This document shows, in pieces, positions 10,801-22,222 of a stretch of DNA of 64,000 nt (positions within the stretch are counted from its first letter, which is position 1; each line of letters opens with the position of its first letter). The notes below the pieces were generated by a model. That model saw only the letters and a program-made list of their open reading frames with translations, did no database searches and had not been told where the DNA came from. The translations under genes and the position numbers were made by a program. This stretch comes from Coccinella septempunctata. Lineage: Eukaryota; Arthropoda; Insecta; Coleoptera; Coccinellidae. The stretch spans positions 3,824,501 through 3,888,500 of the forward strand of contig NC_058196.1 of assembly GCF_907165205.1 (NCBI RefSeq). The letters run 5' to 3'.

Positions 10801-11600
10801 ACTGTTTCACGAATATGGATTTTTTGCGAAATATTATTGTTTTGAAAATAAGATGGAATATCTTTTAATTTCCCAGTTGAATTTGCAGTTTCGTATCTTT
10901 TGAACTAAGGAACATCTAAAAATCTCAAGGTATGGTTTCTCAATTGTGATTCAGTATTTTCAACTCATTCAATATTTCAATTATCACTTCCTCCTTTTGC
11001 TCTTCCAAATATGAATTTTTTTTTCATTCATTCTTGTGATCTTTGAATAGTTAACATAATTTTAGTTTCTCAAAATTACAAGCAGAATCAAAATAACAAA
11101 TAATCATGTTACAGTTTCACGAATTTAGACTTTTAGCAAAGTATTATTCTTTTGAAGAATATGATAGAATGTTCATGAAATACCAGGTAGAAACCTGATC
11201 GATAGTTAATGCGTTCTCTCAATATTCTGCATCCCTACTTTTTTACTAAATGAAGTTCAGAAATTTTATTCAGTATAATTCTTCCGAATAAAAATTTTTT
11301 TTTCATTCATTCTTGTGAACTTTGAATAGTTAACATAATTTCTGGTTTTCGAAATGACATGCAGAATTAAAATAACCAAAAATCATTATACTGTTTCACA
11401 AATATATATTTTTCGCGAAATATCATTTTTTTGAATATAAGATGGAATGTCCTCTAAATACCCAGTTGAATTTGCAGTTTTGTATCTCTTAAACTCAGAA
11501 ATATCTAAAAAACTCAAGGTATGGTTGCATAATTGTGATTCAATATTTTCAACAATTCTGATATTCCAATCATCACATTCTTCATCTTGTTTGCTTTTCT
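7820..11600. repeat. Composite satellite block, unit 1
   Basis: Three about 1.02 kb subrepeats (landmark GATTTCC or its remnant near 8540, 9563 and 10580), then more diverged roughly 300 and 600 bp versions to about 11600. Each subrepeat combines two related monomers marked by ATTGTGATTCAATATTTTCAA, spaced about 319 and 706 bp. Near 8545 the sequence jumps from AAAATATTTTTC straight to CTTTTCAATTGAG, omitting about 430 bp present in other units. No gene is seen; short ORFs here are chance. Confidence 0.85.
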
Positions 11601-11959
11601 AACTATAGAGCTGTTTTCAATAGGATACATTTAAAAACATATCATAATGTCTCATAGTTCTTATTCAATCTGAATGACTGACTCTCCTCTGAACACGAGT
11701 TTTTGGACTGCTGCTTGATATCGAACTAATTGATAACGGTAGTGATATAATGAAGTAGATCATGGATTACCACTTCGAGGTCAAAAAATAGACGAGATCC
11801 GATCAAGTTTGCGACACCGATGATGAAATTCGATTCTCGCTGAATTCCTTATTTTTGTGCCTATCTCCTTTTTACGTACATCAATTTTTTGTTGCTCTTT
11901 GTATTGTTTGGCAGTCATGTACCTGTTGAGCCTAATATTAACCCATTCGTTATTTACAG
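11601..11959 (+). other. Upstream intron or 5' flank of gene copy 2
   Basis: Non-satellite sequence leading to the acceptor TTATTTACAG at 11959. The next exon starts in the middle of a codon, so an earlier exon is required. I could not identify it here. A short ATGGATTACCACTTCGAG at about 11764 opens a frame but hits a TAG after nine codons and lacks a donor in the right phase. Confidence 0.5.
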
Positions 11960-14900
11960 GGAAAGCCGGCGGGAGCAGGAAAAACAATTGAGAGCCAGGA
12001 TGCAAGAAAATACGGGAGGTACACCACTAGTGCTTCCCCCCCTCTTCGGAAATCCAGTTAAGGTGAGCTTTGAACCATTTATTACATATTTTTACAAATA
12101 ACCACTGATGTGCTTTCGAAAAGTTTATTGTGTTTTTCGATGAGTCCTATCAGTTTCAAGTACCCTTAGTGATATATTCCAGGGTGTTAGTATTATCACC
12201 TTCTAGGAAGAACTGCTCACATCAGGATAAAAACAGAAAGAGCTGTTGATGTATTTACCGTCTGATCTCTCACCTTCTTGAAATGTGACCCAGTCTCACA
12301 ACGGCCCCTTATGAAATCATCTTTCCGTGCATATTTCAATACCCAATCGAAAGTGTATTTTTCAGAATGTCAAAACAAATACCCACGTATTTCTCATGAC
12401 CAATTTCCACACATTATATCGATCCATTTTCCACAAGCACGAAAGGTTCTGTGAAATGCAAAAAAAGAGATTCAGAACATCTTAGCGCCCATCAGATGGT
12501 ATCCAATTTGAATATAAAATGGGCCTATGACCCACAATCCGGGATTGGGGATTCTTAAACGCACCTTTTTTAGTTTCGATCCGCCAGTCAGTATTTGTTC
12601 TATCATCTTTCCCTATAGATTAATCACAATATTTTAGAAGTGATATTTTATGTAGACATAATGATATGGATCTCTAAGCCCCAACATTATTTCCTGGAGT
12701 CCTCGCGTATAAATCCCCCCATTTTAATTTTTTCGACAACTTCGAAACATTACAATATCATAACATCTTCGATAATGAAATGATAATTCAAAACTGTATG
12801 AGTCATTATAATTTTGAAAAATTATCCTAGTAGCCTTGCTTTAATCATCTTTCAACTGATCTCAATTTTTTTTTATTTTTCTCAGGTTCCTACAAATAAG
12901 AATGACCCGTTGGTGAAAAGAATTAACGGCGTACTGGGAGAGTATAGCAGGGCCAAGCATTTATTCGATGGGAAGAAGGTCTTGATCCAGCCTGGTTTCA
13001 CCACTCTATATGCGGTGCAACCGAGAACACACATGCCACCCCATCAGCCAGCAAACAGGTAATTAAATGTAGAATTCACAAGACCCTTACTGACATTGAG
13101 ATGTGTCTCAACAACGCTATTTTTCCAACTTATTTCAAATACTTGTCAGGATTGATCGGTAGAATGTCACTGCTTAATTTTTGTGACGAGCATTATGAAG
13201 ATGTTATCCTTGACTTCAGTCAAGGAAGATTCAAATCATCTTGATGCACATTTTATCGTGCAACGCGTCATATCTCAATGTGCAGCCCTTTTTGAAATAC
13301 CCAAACTTTTACTGAACTACTTTATATAAACAGAATACTAATCAATATTTTTCCTTGCAGACCAACTTCTGTTGAAGCCAGGCACGAGTTGATGAAGAAA
13401 AATAACCACCACCATCCTGGCTTTCATTTTATGCCCGAGAAGAAACCGATTCAACACAGGCCAGTCGACAGCAGGCCACACGAAAGCGGCCCTTTTCAGG
13501 GCCACCAGGTCAGGCAAATCAACAAAAACAACTACGAACATAGCGGAAACGGCGCATATCAACAAATGATGCGTCGTCCTATGGCCATGGGTCGTCCTAC
13601 TGCTTATCGAATGACCCGTCCAGCCGGCCCCGTATCGAACCAACAAAGGCCCTTCGACATCAGACCCCACGAACGCGGCCCTTATCAGGGCCACAAGAAT
13701 AGGCAAATTAACTACAACTATGCCGCCTACAAACAGAAAGTAAATGGTCTATCTCCACTAATAATGCGTCGTCCTATGACCATGGGTGATCCTAGTCATA
13801 ATCAAGTGAGGCGTACAGCCGTTCCTGTACCGGTAAGTATGAAACACCAGTTCTTCTAAAAATTATGCCTCGCTGTGAAATACGAGCTGAAAGATTTTGG
13901 ATTTATTTAAATTATTCTATTGCCTTCGTAATTCGACGTACAGCATGTATTATCCTCTCAGCATTTCCATCCAATAAACGTTCTGAGTGGTAAATAAGTG
14001 AACTCTTGTCAACTCCAGACTCTTTCAAAAATCGTAGTAAATTTCATTATCGAAACGAGGTATCCTTAATACTTACACATGATTTTTATTTTACAGGACA
14101 GAAAAACTCTACTTCACCAGAGTCCAGCTTCCTCGAACTTCGAAGTAGACAGGGCTCTGAAGGAAATGATCATTATGAAAGCAAAACTTTCGCCTATTGT
14201 TCCCATTTCGGGGTTGGATATTAACAAAAAAAAATTTATCTTCCATCATCCTAAGGCAACGGTGAGTTTGATAAGATATTTTTTTCCTATTTCAATATTA
14301 CATTTTTTTCATATTGATAGGGAGAAAAAGAAACCACACATCGATCAACACTAATTCCTTTTTTCAATTTCAGCTATCAGAGATGCCCCTTTGTAAAGGT
14401 TCCTCTACCCCGAGTAAGTACAAATAATTTATCTCCACATTTACGCTCCCAACATTCAACTCATCTGAGAAACTAAAATTTCTTTCGAAACCAAATTTCT
14501 CTGATTTGTCTTTGCAATGAAATTTCAACGTATACACACAGACTTCATTTCAAATCTTGAGTCAAAATTCAGGGACGTCGAACGGAACATGAAAATCGCC
14601 AATCACGTGATAAAATTGAAATACAATATCACAGGAAGCCTGAATGGAAATCCGCGAACGGGCAGTTTTCAGCCGATGTGATGGTTCTAAATAACCTGAT
14701 TTTCATTCGAAAACTTGTTCGTTTTCACTTGCGAAAATTTTAGGGAATTCGATTTTTTGGCGGGGTCTTTCAGCTTGTTGAAACTTTTTGTTTCGTTAAG
14801 GTCCATTTTTTCATATATGATGAGATTTTAAGGAATCTGAACTATTGAATTTCTTTATCATTTGGCCGACGTTTCGGACATTATTCAGCTTTTTCTCAAG

Positions 14901-15273
14901 GCTACAATGTAAATTGATATGAAATGTATTGTCGAAGTATTGCACATAATGCTGCTCAGAACTTTAACTAGGAAAACTTCTGATCACCTATGAGGTAATT
15001 GGTTGCGAGAATAGATCTAGACCTTGCTGGCTTTCACCAAAATTCGAAATTTTTATCTAGTAACCATTATTTTTCCTTTTCAGAACAGAATGAAAAACTT
15101 TCCGATCAAACCTTGCACAACATCTCTGGGACATCAGCGTAAGTAACTCTCCGTCAAACGCTTTCGAACCGCATTCCAAACCGTAGATTCGCATTCAACT
15201 AATCCTTAATTTCTCCTCCAGCGATCTCAGAATACAATTGGCGTTGTCCGATATCAGCGACGACGAGGAATAA
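11960..15273 (+). CDS. Truncated AF4/FMR2 (Lilliputian)-like gene, copy 2
   Basis: Seven exons: 11960-12062, 12886-13058, 13361-13832, 14097-14261, 14374-14413, 15084-15138 and 15222-15273 (TAA). All have GT..AG borders and compatible phases. From the first full codon the product is 352 residues. AFF-family motifs appear in family order. Residues 1-61 contain RREQEKQ, PLFGNPVKV and RINGVLGEYSRAKHLF, like the P-TEFb (cyclin T/CDK9)-binding N-terminus. PTAY is at 171-174. FEVDRALKEM at 264-273 with KFIFHHPK at 295-302 resembles the ELL-binding segment. DLRIQLALSDISDDEE at 337-352 matches the acidic serine motif. The AF9/ENL-binding and C-terminal homology parts are missing. The first exon was not found; Met14 in the first visible exon is a possible start. 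Copy 2 has Ser2, where the other copies that show this exon have Arg. Confidence 0.68.
12063..12885 (+). other. Intron between visible exons 1 and 2 (823 bp), copy 2
   Basis: GTGAGC donor, TTCTCAG acceptor. It holds no open reading frame of note and no satellite. A TATAAA-like string occurs near 12706 (GCGTATAAATCCCCCC), but I do not call it a promoter. Equivalent introns are at 27925-28747, 42758-43580 and 61226-62048. Confidence 0.75.
13059..13360 (+). other. Intron between visible exons 2 and 3 (302 bp), copy 2
   Basis: Donor GTAATT, acceptor CCTTGCAG, phase 2. It holds a short inverted pair (CCTTGACT...AGTCAAGG) near 13209-13227 that could form a hairpin. Nothing else is recognised. Equivalents: 28921-29222, 43754-44055 and 62222-62523. 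Confidence 0.7.
13458..13832 (+). repeat. Internal duplication in the His/Pro/Arg-rich exon, copy 2
   Basis: Two in-frame repeats, 13458-13646 (63 codons) and 13647-13832 (62 codons). Shared pattern: RP.D.RPHE.GP.QGH..RQIN.NY, then MRRPM.MG.P, ending in PV. A 189 bp tandem duplication expanded the linker between the P-TEFb-like and ELL-like segments. Confidence 0.85.
14406..15083 (+). other. Exon end and 670 bp intron of gene copy 2
   Basis: Bases 14406-14413 end the small 40 bp exon; the intron runs 14414-15083. The same CCGACGTTTCGG motif as in copy 1 is present. Nothing else is recognised. Confidence 0.7.
14860..14910 (-). ncRNA. Possible degenerate hammerhead / Penelope-type motif, copy 2
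   Basis: Identical to the motif at 455-505: GAAAC plus a GTCGGCC stem arm on the minus strand, with a mutated CTGATGA core. Confidence 0.28.
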
Positions 15274-15423
15274 GACCATTCTGTAGTGAAAAGAACGCTG
15301 TCTAACATAACGGCGATACCACCCGCCAATCACATGGACGTCATCCCGCAAATCCTGAAGGACTATCTTGAGAGAGTCAGCGCCCAAAGCAGCAGATTTT
15401 TCAGTGCCCATACTCTGTTATAA
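15274..15423 (+). other. In-frame open extension after TAA, copy 2
   Basis: Same 49-codon open stretch after the TAA at 15271-15273, ending at a TAA at 15421-15423. Sequence is identical to copy 1. Confidence 0.6.
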
Positions 15424-15430
15424 TTATTCA

Positions 15431-15443
15431 AATAAATAAATAA
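15431..15443 (+). terminator. Poly(A) signal of gene copy 2
   Basis: Overlapping AATAAA hexamers 8 bases after the end of the extended frame. Confidence 0.6.
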
Positions 15444-16100
15444 GCCAAAAATTATATTTTTTCATTCTTGAAACCATCTAACAATTCAAATTTTCAAAAA
15501 AATAAAATAGCGATTATGTTAATTTCATAACAAATATTTTTATGAAGTATGTTCACAACAGAAAATAACTGAAAATTTTTGTTTTTGAAAAATAAGTACC
15601 CGCTCAGTGAGATAATTTTCCTTTTTTGTATTCAATCAACTTGTTCACTTCCTCGAAATCAACACTTCCCGTAAGTTCATTTTCTATAGAAGAGCGTACC
15701 GAAGAATTATTTGGAGTATTCTTGAATTTTTTCGGAACCTTTCTCTTACCTCTTTCTCTTTCAATACATTCGCAGGAATAATTTCTTTTATTAAAACCAT
15801 TTCTCCACTCATCGTATGGTTTCAAAATTTTGATATAATAATTTCAACTCTTTCAGTATTTTAACTGAGGTTACTTTATTTGAGGTTGCTCAAAACACCT
15901 CTTTAAATGGAGAATATTCTCGAATCAAATATATAACGTTGAAACGGATTAATTGGGTTATTCACGAGAGTTACATATATAGCATCATTGATTTTTTATA
16001 GAACTTTCTGAGCTCTACAAAAGAGGAGTTGATAATTTTTCTTTATCTCTCATATCGTCTATCTGAGCTGAATTTGCATTATCGATTCTGTTTTCAATTG
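15444..16100. repeat. AT-rich stretch and diverged satellite, unit 2
   Basis: Counterpart of 1039-1695. No gene; the second half resembles satellite and ends in the AATTG that flanks the jockey-type LINE. Confidence 0.6.
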
Positions 16101-18241
16101 TAGTGATATAATTAATAATATAAAACAAAAAAATAAATATCATAGACTATATAAGAGGCATTTACTAAGTTGTTACTATGAAAGATTCAATGAATTAAGA
16201 TCCAAAATTAAAAAAGATATTAGAACTGCTTATAAAAAATATTTGATGAATGTAGAAGTAGAACTTCAAGAAAACCCTAAAAAGTTTTGGAATTTTATCA
16301 ATAACAAAAAAGATATCACTAGGATACCAGGTGAGATGGAGTATGGGGGTGAAATCTTATCAGACGGTTCACAAATAGTAAATGCATTTGCAGATCACTT
16401 CTCTAAAAATTATACAAGGCAGGAACCGGGTTGTTTAGATAATGTTTGCAATGCTGATCGTGGTGGGTTTTTCCATATAAGTCAGATAACTGTGGAAGAT
16501 ATTGAAGAGGCTATTCAAAATTTGAAACCAAAAAAAAGTATGGGTCCTGATAATTTACCGGCATGTGTAATTAGGCAGTGTGCAGATATTTTTGCGAAAC
16601 CATTTTTCATATTATTTAATTTATCCTTGAAAACAGCTAGTTTTCCGACATGTCTTAAAACAGCCTTCATATGCCGAGTATATAAAACGGGTGAAAAAGA
16701 AAAAATAGTGAATTACCGGCCTATTTCTATCATTTCAAATATTGCAAAAGTGTTTGAATCGGTCTTATATAAATATATTATGTTTCACGTGAAGAACAAA
16801 ATCCCAGTTCAACAGCATGGTTTCACTGCTGGTAGGTCTACATCATCAAACTTGATCGAGTTTGTTGAATATTCCTTGAATGCCTTTTCTAATCATTCTC
16901 AAGTAGATGTGCTTTATCTGGATGCAGTTAAAGCCTTCGATAGGGTACCCCATGACATTATATTGTTTAAGCTTCTGCATATACACAATTTTTCACCTCA
17001 TTTGGTTTCTTTTTTTGGTTCTTATTTGGGTGGGAGAACTCAGTGTGTGAGGATAAATCAATTTTTTTCTGAAAACTTCGAAGCCACATCAGGGGTACCA
17101 CAGGGTTCAAACCTTGGGCCCTTGTTGTTCCTTCTTTATATCAATGATATTGTTGATGTTGTGACTTTCTCTGAGATGAGTCTCTATGCTGATGATGTGA
17201 AGTTATATAGGATTATTAGAAATCCTAATGATGCAGAGGAACTGAGGTCTGATTTGGATAGGGTTGTGGCCTGGGCTAAAAGAAATAAACTGACATTTAA
17301 CAGTGCGAAATGTTATCTTGTAACATTTTCTAGAAAAAAGGTGGACCTTATCTATAATTATGCTGTGGACGGTGATCCCTTGACTAGACTCGAGAAAATC
17401 AAAGATTTAGGTGTATCATTTGATAGATCTTTAACCTTTAATGATCATATTGATGAAGTAGTTAAAAATTCTTATAAGATGCTTGGGTTCATTTTGAGGA
17501 ACACTAGAGAGTTCACAAACTTTAGAACATTAAAAATCCTATTTGATTCATATGTTATATCTAGACTTGAGTATTGTTCGGTTGTTTGGAATCCTAGTTA
17601 TTTGTGTCAACAAAGAAAGATTGAAGGTGTAATCAAGAAATTTCTTAATAATGTTAACTTTATATTACGTAAGAGTAAAAATAGTTGTAACAATAATTTA
17701 AAAAATTATAATTTAATAACACTAGAAAATAGAAGATTTATTGCTGAAATAGTTTACCTACATAAAACTATCACAAATGAAAATACTGACAGTGCTACAC
17801 TTGATAAATTACTTTTCTCAGTACCGAGGATTAATGTCAGATCTCATTATACATTCTATTTACCTTTCCCTAGAACAAATTATATGAAATTTTCTCCAAT
17901 ACATTCAATGTGTGATAAGTACAATAGGGTTCAGGATGTATGTGATTTGTTTTCGCACTCAACATCTCAAATAAAGCGAAAACTGTATGACTACTTCTAT
18001 GATTCAATAATTGCAACTTGAGAGTTCAAACTTGATTTCAATTTTTTTTTTTTTTTTTTTCATTCTTTTGTTGATGATTTCAATTATGTATTGTATATTC
18101 AAGAACCGTAATGGTTAAAATTGAATCGGATTGATAATTATTAGTGTACAATTGTTATTAGTAATAGCCGACTCAAGAATCGGAAACTAGAATACTTGTA
18201 TTGTGGAATCTGTATGAGTTGTATCAATAAATAAATAAATA
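16101..18241 (+). mobile_element. 5'-truncated jockey/CR1-type LINE, copy 2
   Basis: Same insertion as in unit 1, with AATTG at 16096-16100 and 18242-18246. It is 2 bp shorter because the T-tract after the ORF is shorter and lacks an interrupting G. Confidence 0.88.
16246..18021 (+). CDS. Jockey/CR1-type reverse transcriptase, truncated, copy 2
   Basis: 591 residues, frame intact, with YLDAVKAFD, GVPQGSNLGP and YADD present. It shares R144 with copy 1 but shares the Cys in NSC and the Tyr in RSHY with copy 3, a mosaic pattern. Private change: PFP where the others have PCP near the C-terminal end. The endonuclease domain is missing as in the other copies. Confidence 0.9.
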   Translation: MNVEVELQENPKKFWNFINNKKDITRIPGEMEYGGEILSDGSQIVNAFADHFSKNYTRQEPGCLDNVCNADRGGFFHISQITVEDIEEAIQNLKPKKSMGPDNLPACVIRQCADIFAKPFFILFNLSLKTASFPTCLKTAFICRVYKTGEKEKIVNYRPISIISNIAKVFESVLYKYIMFHVKNKIPVQQHGFTAGRSTSSNLIEFVEYSLNAFSNHSQVDVLYLDAVKAFDRVPHDIILFKLLHIHNFSPHLVSFFGSYLGGRTQCVRINQFFSENFEATSGVPQGSNLGPLLFLLYINDIVDVVTFSEMSLYADDVKLYRIIRNPNDAEELRSDLDRVVAWAKRNKLTFNSAKCYLVTFSRKKVDLIYNYAVDGDPLTRLEKIKDLGVSFDRSLTFNDHIDEVVKNSYKMLGFILRNTREFTNFRTLKILFDSYVISRLEYCSVVWNPSYLCQQRKIEGVIKKFLNNVNFILRKSKNSCNNNLKNYNLITLENRRFIAEIVYLHKTITNENTDSATLDKLLFSVPRINVRSHYTFYLPFPRTNYMKFSPIHSMCDKYNRVQDVCDLFSHSTSQIKRKLYDYFYDSIIAT

Positions 18242-18246
18242 AATTG

Positions 18247-18368
18247 AGAACATTTCAAAACTTATCGTATGGTTTTATAGTCCTGATTCAATATTTTCAA
18301 CTCTTTCCATATTTGAATGATCGCTTTATTCTTTCTGTTTGCTCTTCTGAATTCAAATCAATATAAAA
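18247..18368. repeat. Satellite remnant between LINEs, unit 2
   Basis: Same short satellite piece as at 3844-3965, ending at the TAA-rich start of the R2-type LINE. Confidence 0.7.
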
Positions 18369-21300
18369 AATGTTAATAATAATAATACAAATAATATAAT
18401 CGTCAGGGCATGTCTGGAGCCGGCGCTGGACATGACAGCATGCGGGACGTCGGTGGCAGGATGTTGAGGAAGCGGGCTCCTGCTGCAGAAGAAGCTACAG
18501 CTCCAAAGCAACAACAGCAACCAACGAGTCCAATTCAATTGCCGACTCGAACCGCTGAAGGTGCTGCGCAGGATATTCAGCCAGTGCTTACCCAAGCGGG
18601 GTTAGTTAGAAAGCGCATGAAGTGGACAACGATCATGAATGAAACTATTGTGCGCATATATAACTCCATCACGGGACTAGGGCAGAACACGAACAACTAT
18701 AGGAAAAGGCTCCATGAGGAATTCTGCAACGCCTACCCAAATATAAATGTCACTGAACAACGGGTGGCAGACCAGTACCGCGTAAATCTGAGAAATGAAC
18801 TAATACCAATGGCCAGAATCGACGCAATTAAACAAGAACTTCAGCGTCCGCCAGTAACAGAGAGCGACACCAACATCTCTGATGAGAATCACATGCCTGG
18901 GCAACAACAGCCAGAAGAAATTGACGCTGAAAGTCCATCTTGCAACCCAAGTGAGGCAGAACACCAGGACGATAGGGAAGAGCTCCACCGACAAATTGAC
19001 TCTGAGATGAGGAGATATTTTGCCGAATTGGAAGGAACAGATCCTCTTCATCGAATAGCACCTCCCCGACTCAATACATCCAAGAATATGTCACTCATAA
19101 TCGACATCTTGAATAAGGACGTTTTACCTGAGTACCTACAGAATGGCAGTTCATTGGAATATCTTCATCTAGTTTTTAACTGTGCAGTGCTAACGACGGC
19201 TAAAATCATAGGGGCAAAAATTCGCCGAACGAACAACGATGGTCCAAAATTACACAAATTATATGCGCCACCATGGCAGAAACGTCTTCAACACAAAACA
19301 GAGAGACTAATAAGAGACATTGGACGACTGACGGAGTACGTGAACGGAAATCGCGGAAGGAAGGTTGTGAAAGCTGCCAAAGAAATCATGGATAGAAACA
19401 GAACACACACAGAACGAGAGACTGAGAATGCTTCAGCTCACCACTGCCTCGGCACTCTGAAGCAAAAGCTAAGTCTGTATGCAGAACGCCTGAGAAGATA
19501 TAAAAGCAATTATAGCCGGAAAAGAGACAACAATTCATTCTAAAAGTCGGAAGAAACTTTCTACCGGTCACTCACATCGTCTGATGGAGAAAATGGAAAG
19601 TTACCACCAAAAGAAGCCATTGAACAATTCTGGACCGAACAATTATCAACGAAACCTCAGTTCAATGGAGATACCGGATGAATTGAAGATGAAAAGTCTG
19701 AAGCTGTAAAATATGAGCCGATACAACATGACATAATCACAATTGAAGAAGTAAAATCAGCTATCAGAGGACTACACAACTGGAAAACACCTGGGCCTGA
19801 TGGATTACAGAACTTCTGTATCAAGAAACTTTGGATCATGCACGACAAATTGACCTCCGCAATAAATGATGTCATTGAAAATCCTGAAAGAATGCCAATA
19901 TTCCTTACACATGGCACAACGTACCTGTTACCTAAAGGCCAAAGGAATACAGAAGACCCATCCAAATACCGACCAATCACATGTCTTCCAACGATGTACA
20001 AATTAATCACATCGTGCATTTCAAATCGAATTCACAACCATTGCGAAAGGAATAACATCATCGCCATGCAACAAAAAGGATGCACCAAAGAGAGCAGAGG
20101 GTGCAAAAAACAGCTAATAATTGATTCAGTTATCGGCAATCAAGCGTTCTCCAAGCAAAGGAATCTTTACGCTGCGTACATAGACTACAAGAAAGCATTC
20201 GATTCCATACCTCACGAATGGCTCTTGACTATCTTGAATATTTACAAGGTGGATCCCAATATTGTTAAGTTCCTGAAAAACGCTATGTCAACCTGGCGTA
20301 CTAGTCTTCAAATGAAAGCCGCAGATGGCTCCATTACGACAGGACCTATTCCAATAAGACGCGGAATTTTCCAAGGGGATTCGCTGAGCCCTCTGTGGTT
20401 CTGCATGGCTCTGAATCCCTTGTCTCATAGATTGAACTCTACGGACTACGGATTTGCCATCAAGAGCGGCAGTAGAACTATGATGAAACTGAATCATCTC
20501 CTTTACATGGACGATTTGAAACTCTTCGCATCTACCAAAAAACAAATGCAACAGATGCTGAAAATGGTGGAAGGATTTTCGGAAGACATCAAAATGAAGT
20601 TTGGATTAGAAAAATGTCGACTGCTCAACATAACGAGATGGAAAATAGAAGATGGTACGTTCAAACTCAGAGAAGGTGCAGAAATTGAAGCATTGAAGGA
20701 AGGAGACACATACAAGTATCTGGGCATAAAATGGGCAAGAAAAATCAATCAGATCCAGATGAAGAAAGAACTAACGGAGGAGTTCACCCGAAGATTGAGA
20801 AGGATAATGAGAACTGGCCTTTACAGCAAGAATCTGATAAAAGCTATCAATACCTACGCTTGCTCGGCGCTGAGCTACTCATTCGGTATCATCTCTTGGA
20901 CCACCACCGATTTAGCAGCCTTACAAAGAAAAATAAGGACGATGCTCACTAAACACAATAAACATCACCCCAAAAGCTCAATAGAACGGACCGAGCTGCC
21001 ACGACATCTTGGGGATAGAGGAATTGTTGATTTGTCCAACCGTATGACCCAGGAAATTGAAGGACTTCGAAAATATTTTCTGAGCAAGGCTGCTTCGTCA
21101 GAACTCCATCGAGTAGTTTGTTTTGCTGATACTTCTACACCGTTAAAGCTACAGCAGGACCACTTGGAAACCGTCGAACACTCTGCAGAAAGTAAAATGC
21201 AGAAACTGATTGGCAAACCTTTGCATGGGAGGCACCAGAACGAGGTCAACCATGATTACGTCGACATTTTTGCGTCGAACTACTGGTTGACTTCCGGAAG

Positions 21301-22222
21301 GTTGTTTCCTGAGACAGAGGGCTTCATGCTTGCCATCCAGGATCAGGTGATTCCAACAAGGAACTACATGAAATATATCGCCAAGGATGCCTCAGTGGCG
21401 GATGATAGCTATCGTTATGGCTGTGCGACACATGAAACTATCCAGCACATCACCGGGGGATGTCAGAAGTTCGCGGGCACGGAGTACAAAAATAGACATG
21501 ATGCCGTTGCGAAGATTCTTCACCAAGAATTGGCACTAAAACACCAACTTCTAAGTTCGAAAAAGGTTTCTTATTACAATTACCATCCGGATGCTGTATT
21601 GGAAAATGAACATCACAAGCTCTATTGGGATCGCACGGTTCTCACAGACCGGAAAATAACCCACAATAGACCAGACCTCATATTGCTCAATAAGGATGAG
21701 GACACAGCACTTTTCATCGATGTGGCGATTCCAAATAATAACAATCTTCTAGATAGGCACGCTGAAAAAATTTCAAAGTACAGAGATCTCGAGGAGCAAA
21801 CCAGGAGACAGTGGAAGCTGAAAGATGTCAAGACCATCCCTATTGTCATATCATCTACAGGCCTGATACCGAAGAAACTACTGGAGAACTTGAGGAAACT
21901 TCAGCTGGACGAAAATATCTCTAGAGTGATGCAGAAGGCGGTACTGCTGGGAACGGCGAGAACTGTACGCAAGTACATGGGAAATTCAGAGGAACACCGT
22001 CTGCTCCGACAGGAAGTGCGGACGGAGCAGGAATCCAACTTACAGCAGGGATCCGAGGAGCGACCTGAACCCGACCAACACCACGAGCCCGAAAACCTGG
22101 AAAGAGCTCCAACAGAGCTTAATCCTTTTGATATCTGAGATATCTGGGATAAGTGAATTTTCCTCTGAAGAGGAGTGTGAAAGCCGCAAGGCTAAAGTCA
22201 TAAAGCTCTGTTTTATAATAGG
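18369..22222 (+). mobile_element. R2-superfamily LINE, near full length, copy 2
   Basis: Same insertion as in unit 1, boundaries approximate. It carries the longest RT-endonuclease open stretch of the four (19838-22138), because the TAG found in the other units is TGG here. Confidence 0.8.
18410..22138 (+). pseudogene. R2-type LINE polyprotein with a different stop set, copy 2
   Basis: A 1243-codon frame of the same length as the other copies. Stops are TAA at codon 378 (19541-19543, from GAA in the others) and the shared TGA at codon 424 (19679-19681). At codon 775 it reads TGG, giving YLGIKWARK, so RT and endonuclease are continuous for 766 codons from 19838. YMDD, RPD, FIDVAIP and KYRDL are intact. 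The first knuckle cysteine is Tyr as in all copies. Private changes include D for G in LGDRG, F for V in VVCFAD and F for S in DIFASN. Confidence 0.88.

Larger units (their letters stand above)
1..14405 (+). repeat. Macro-array unit 1 (14405 bp)
   Basis: First of four complete head-to-tail copies. The same sequence beginning TACCCCGAGTAAGTAC recurs at 14406, 30268, 45101 and 63569. Order inside: gene 3' end, jockey-type LINE, R2-type LINE, satellite, and exons of the next gene copy. This is the shortest unit. Relative to unit 3 it lacks about 430 bp of satellite around 8545. The unit boundary is arbitrary and falls in an exon. Confidence 0.97.

Noticed and set aside
11764..11800. ATGGATTACCACTTCGAGGT as a possible first exon of the AFF-like gene
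   Set aside because: The GT after GAG is a poor donor and gives phase 0, while the next exon needs a phase 2 partner; the frame otherwise stops at TAG.
12500..12730. TATAAA-like strings in the first visible intron as an internal promoter
   Set aside because: No initiator at suitable distance, and AT-rich introns give such strings by chance.
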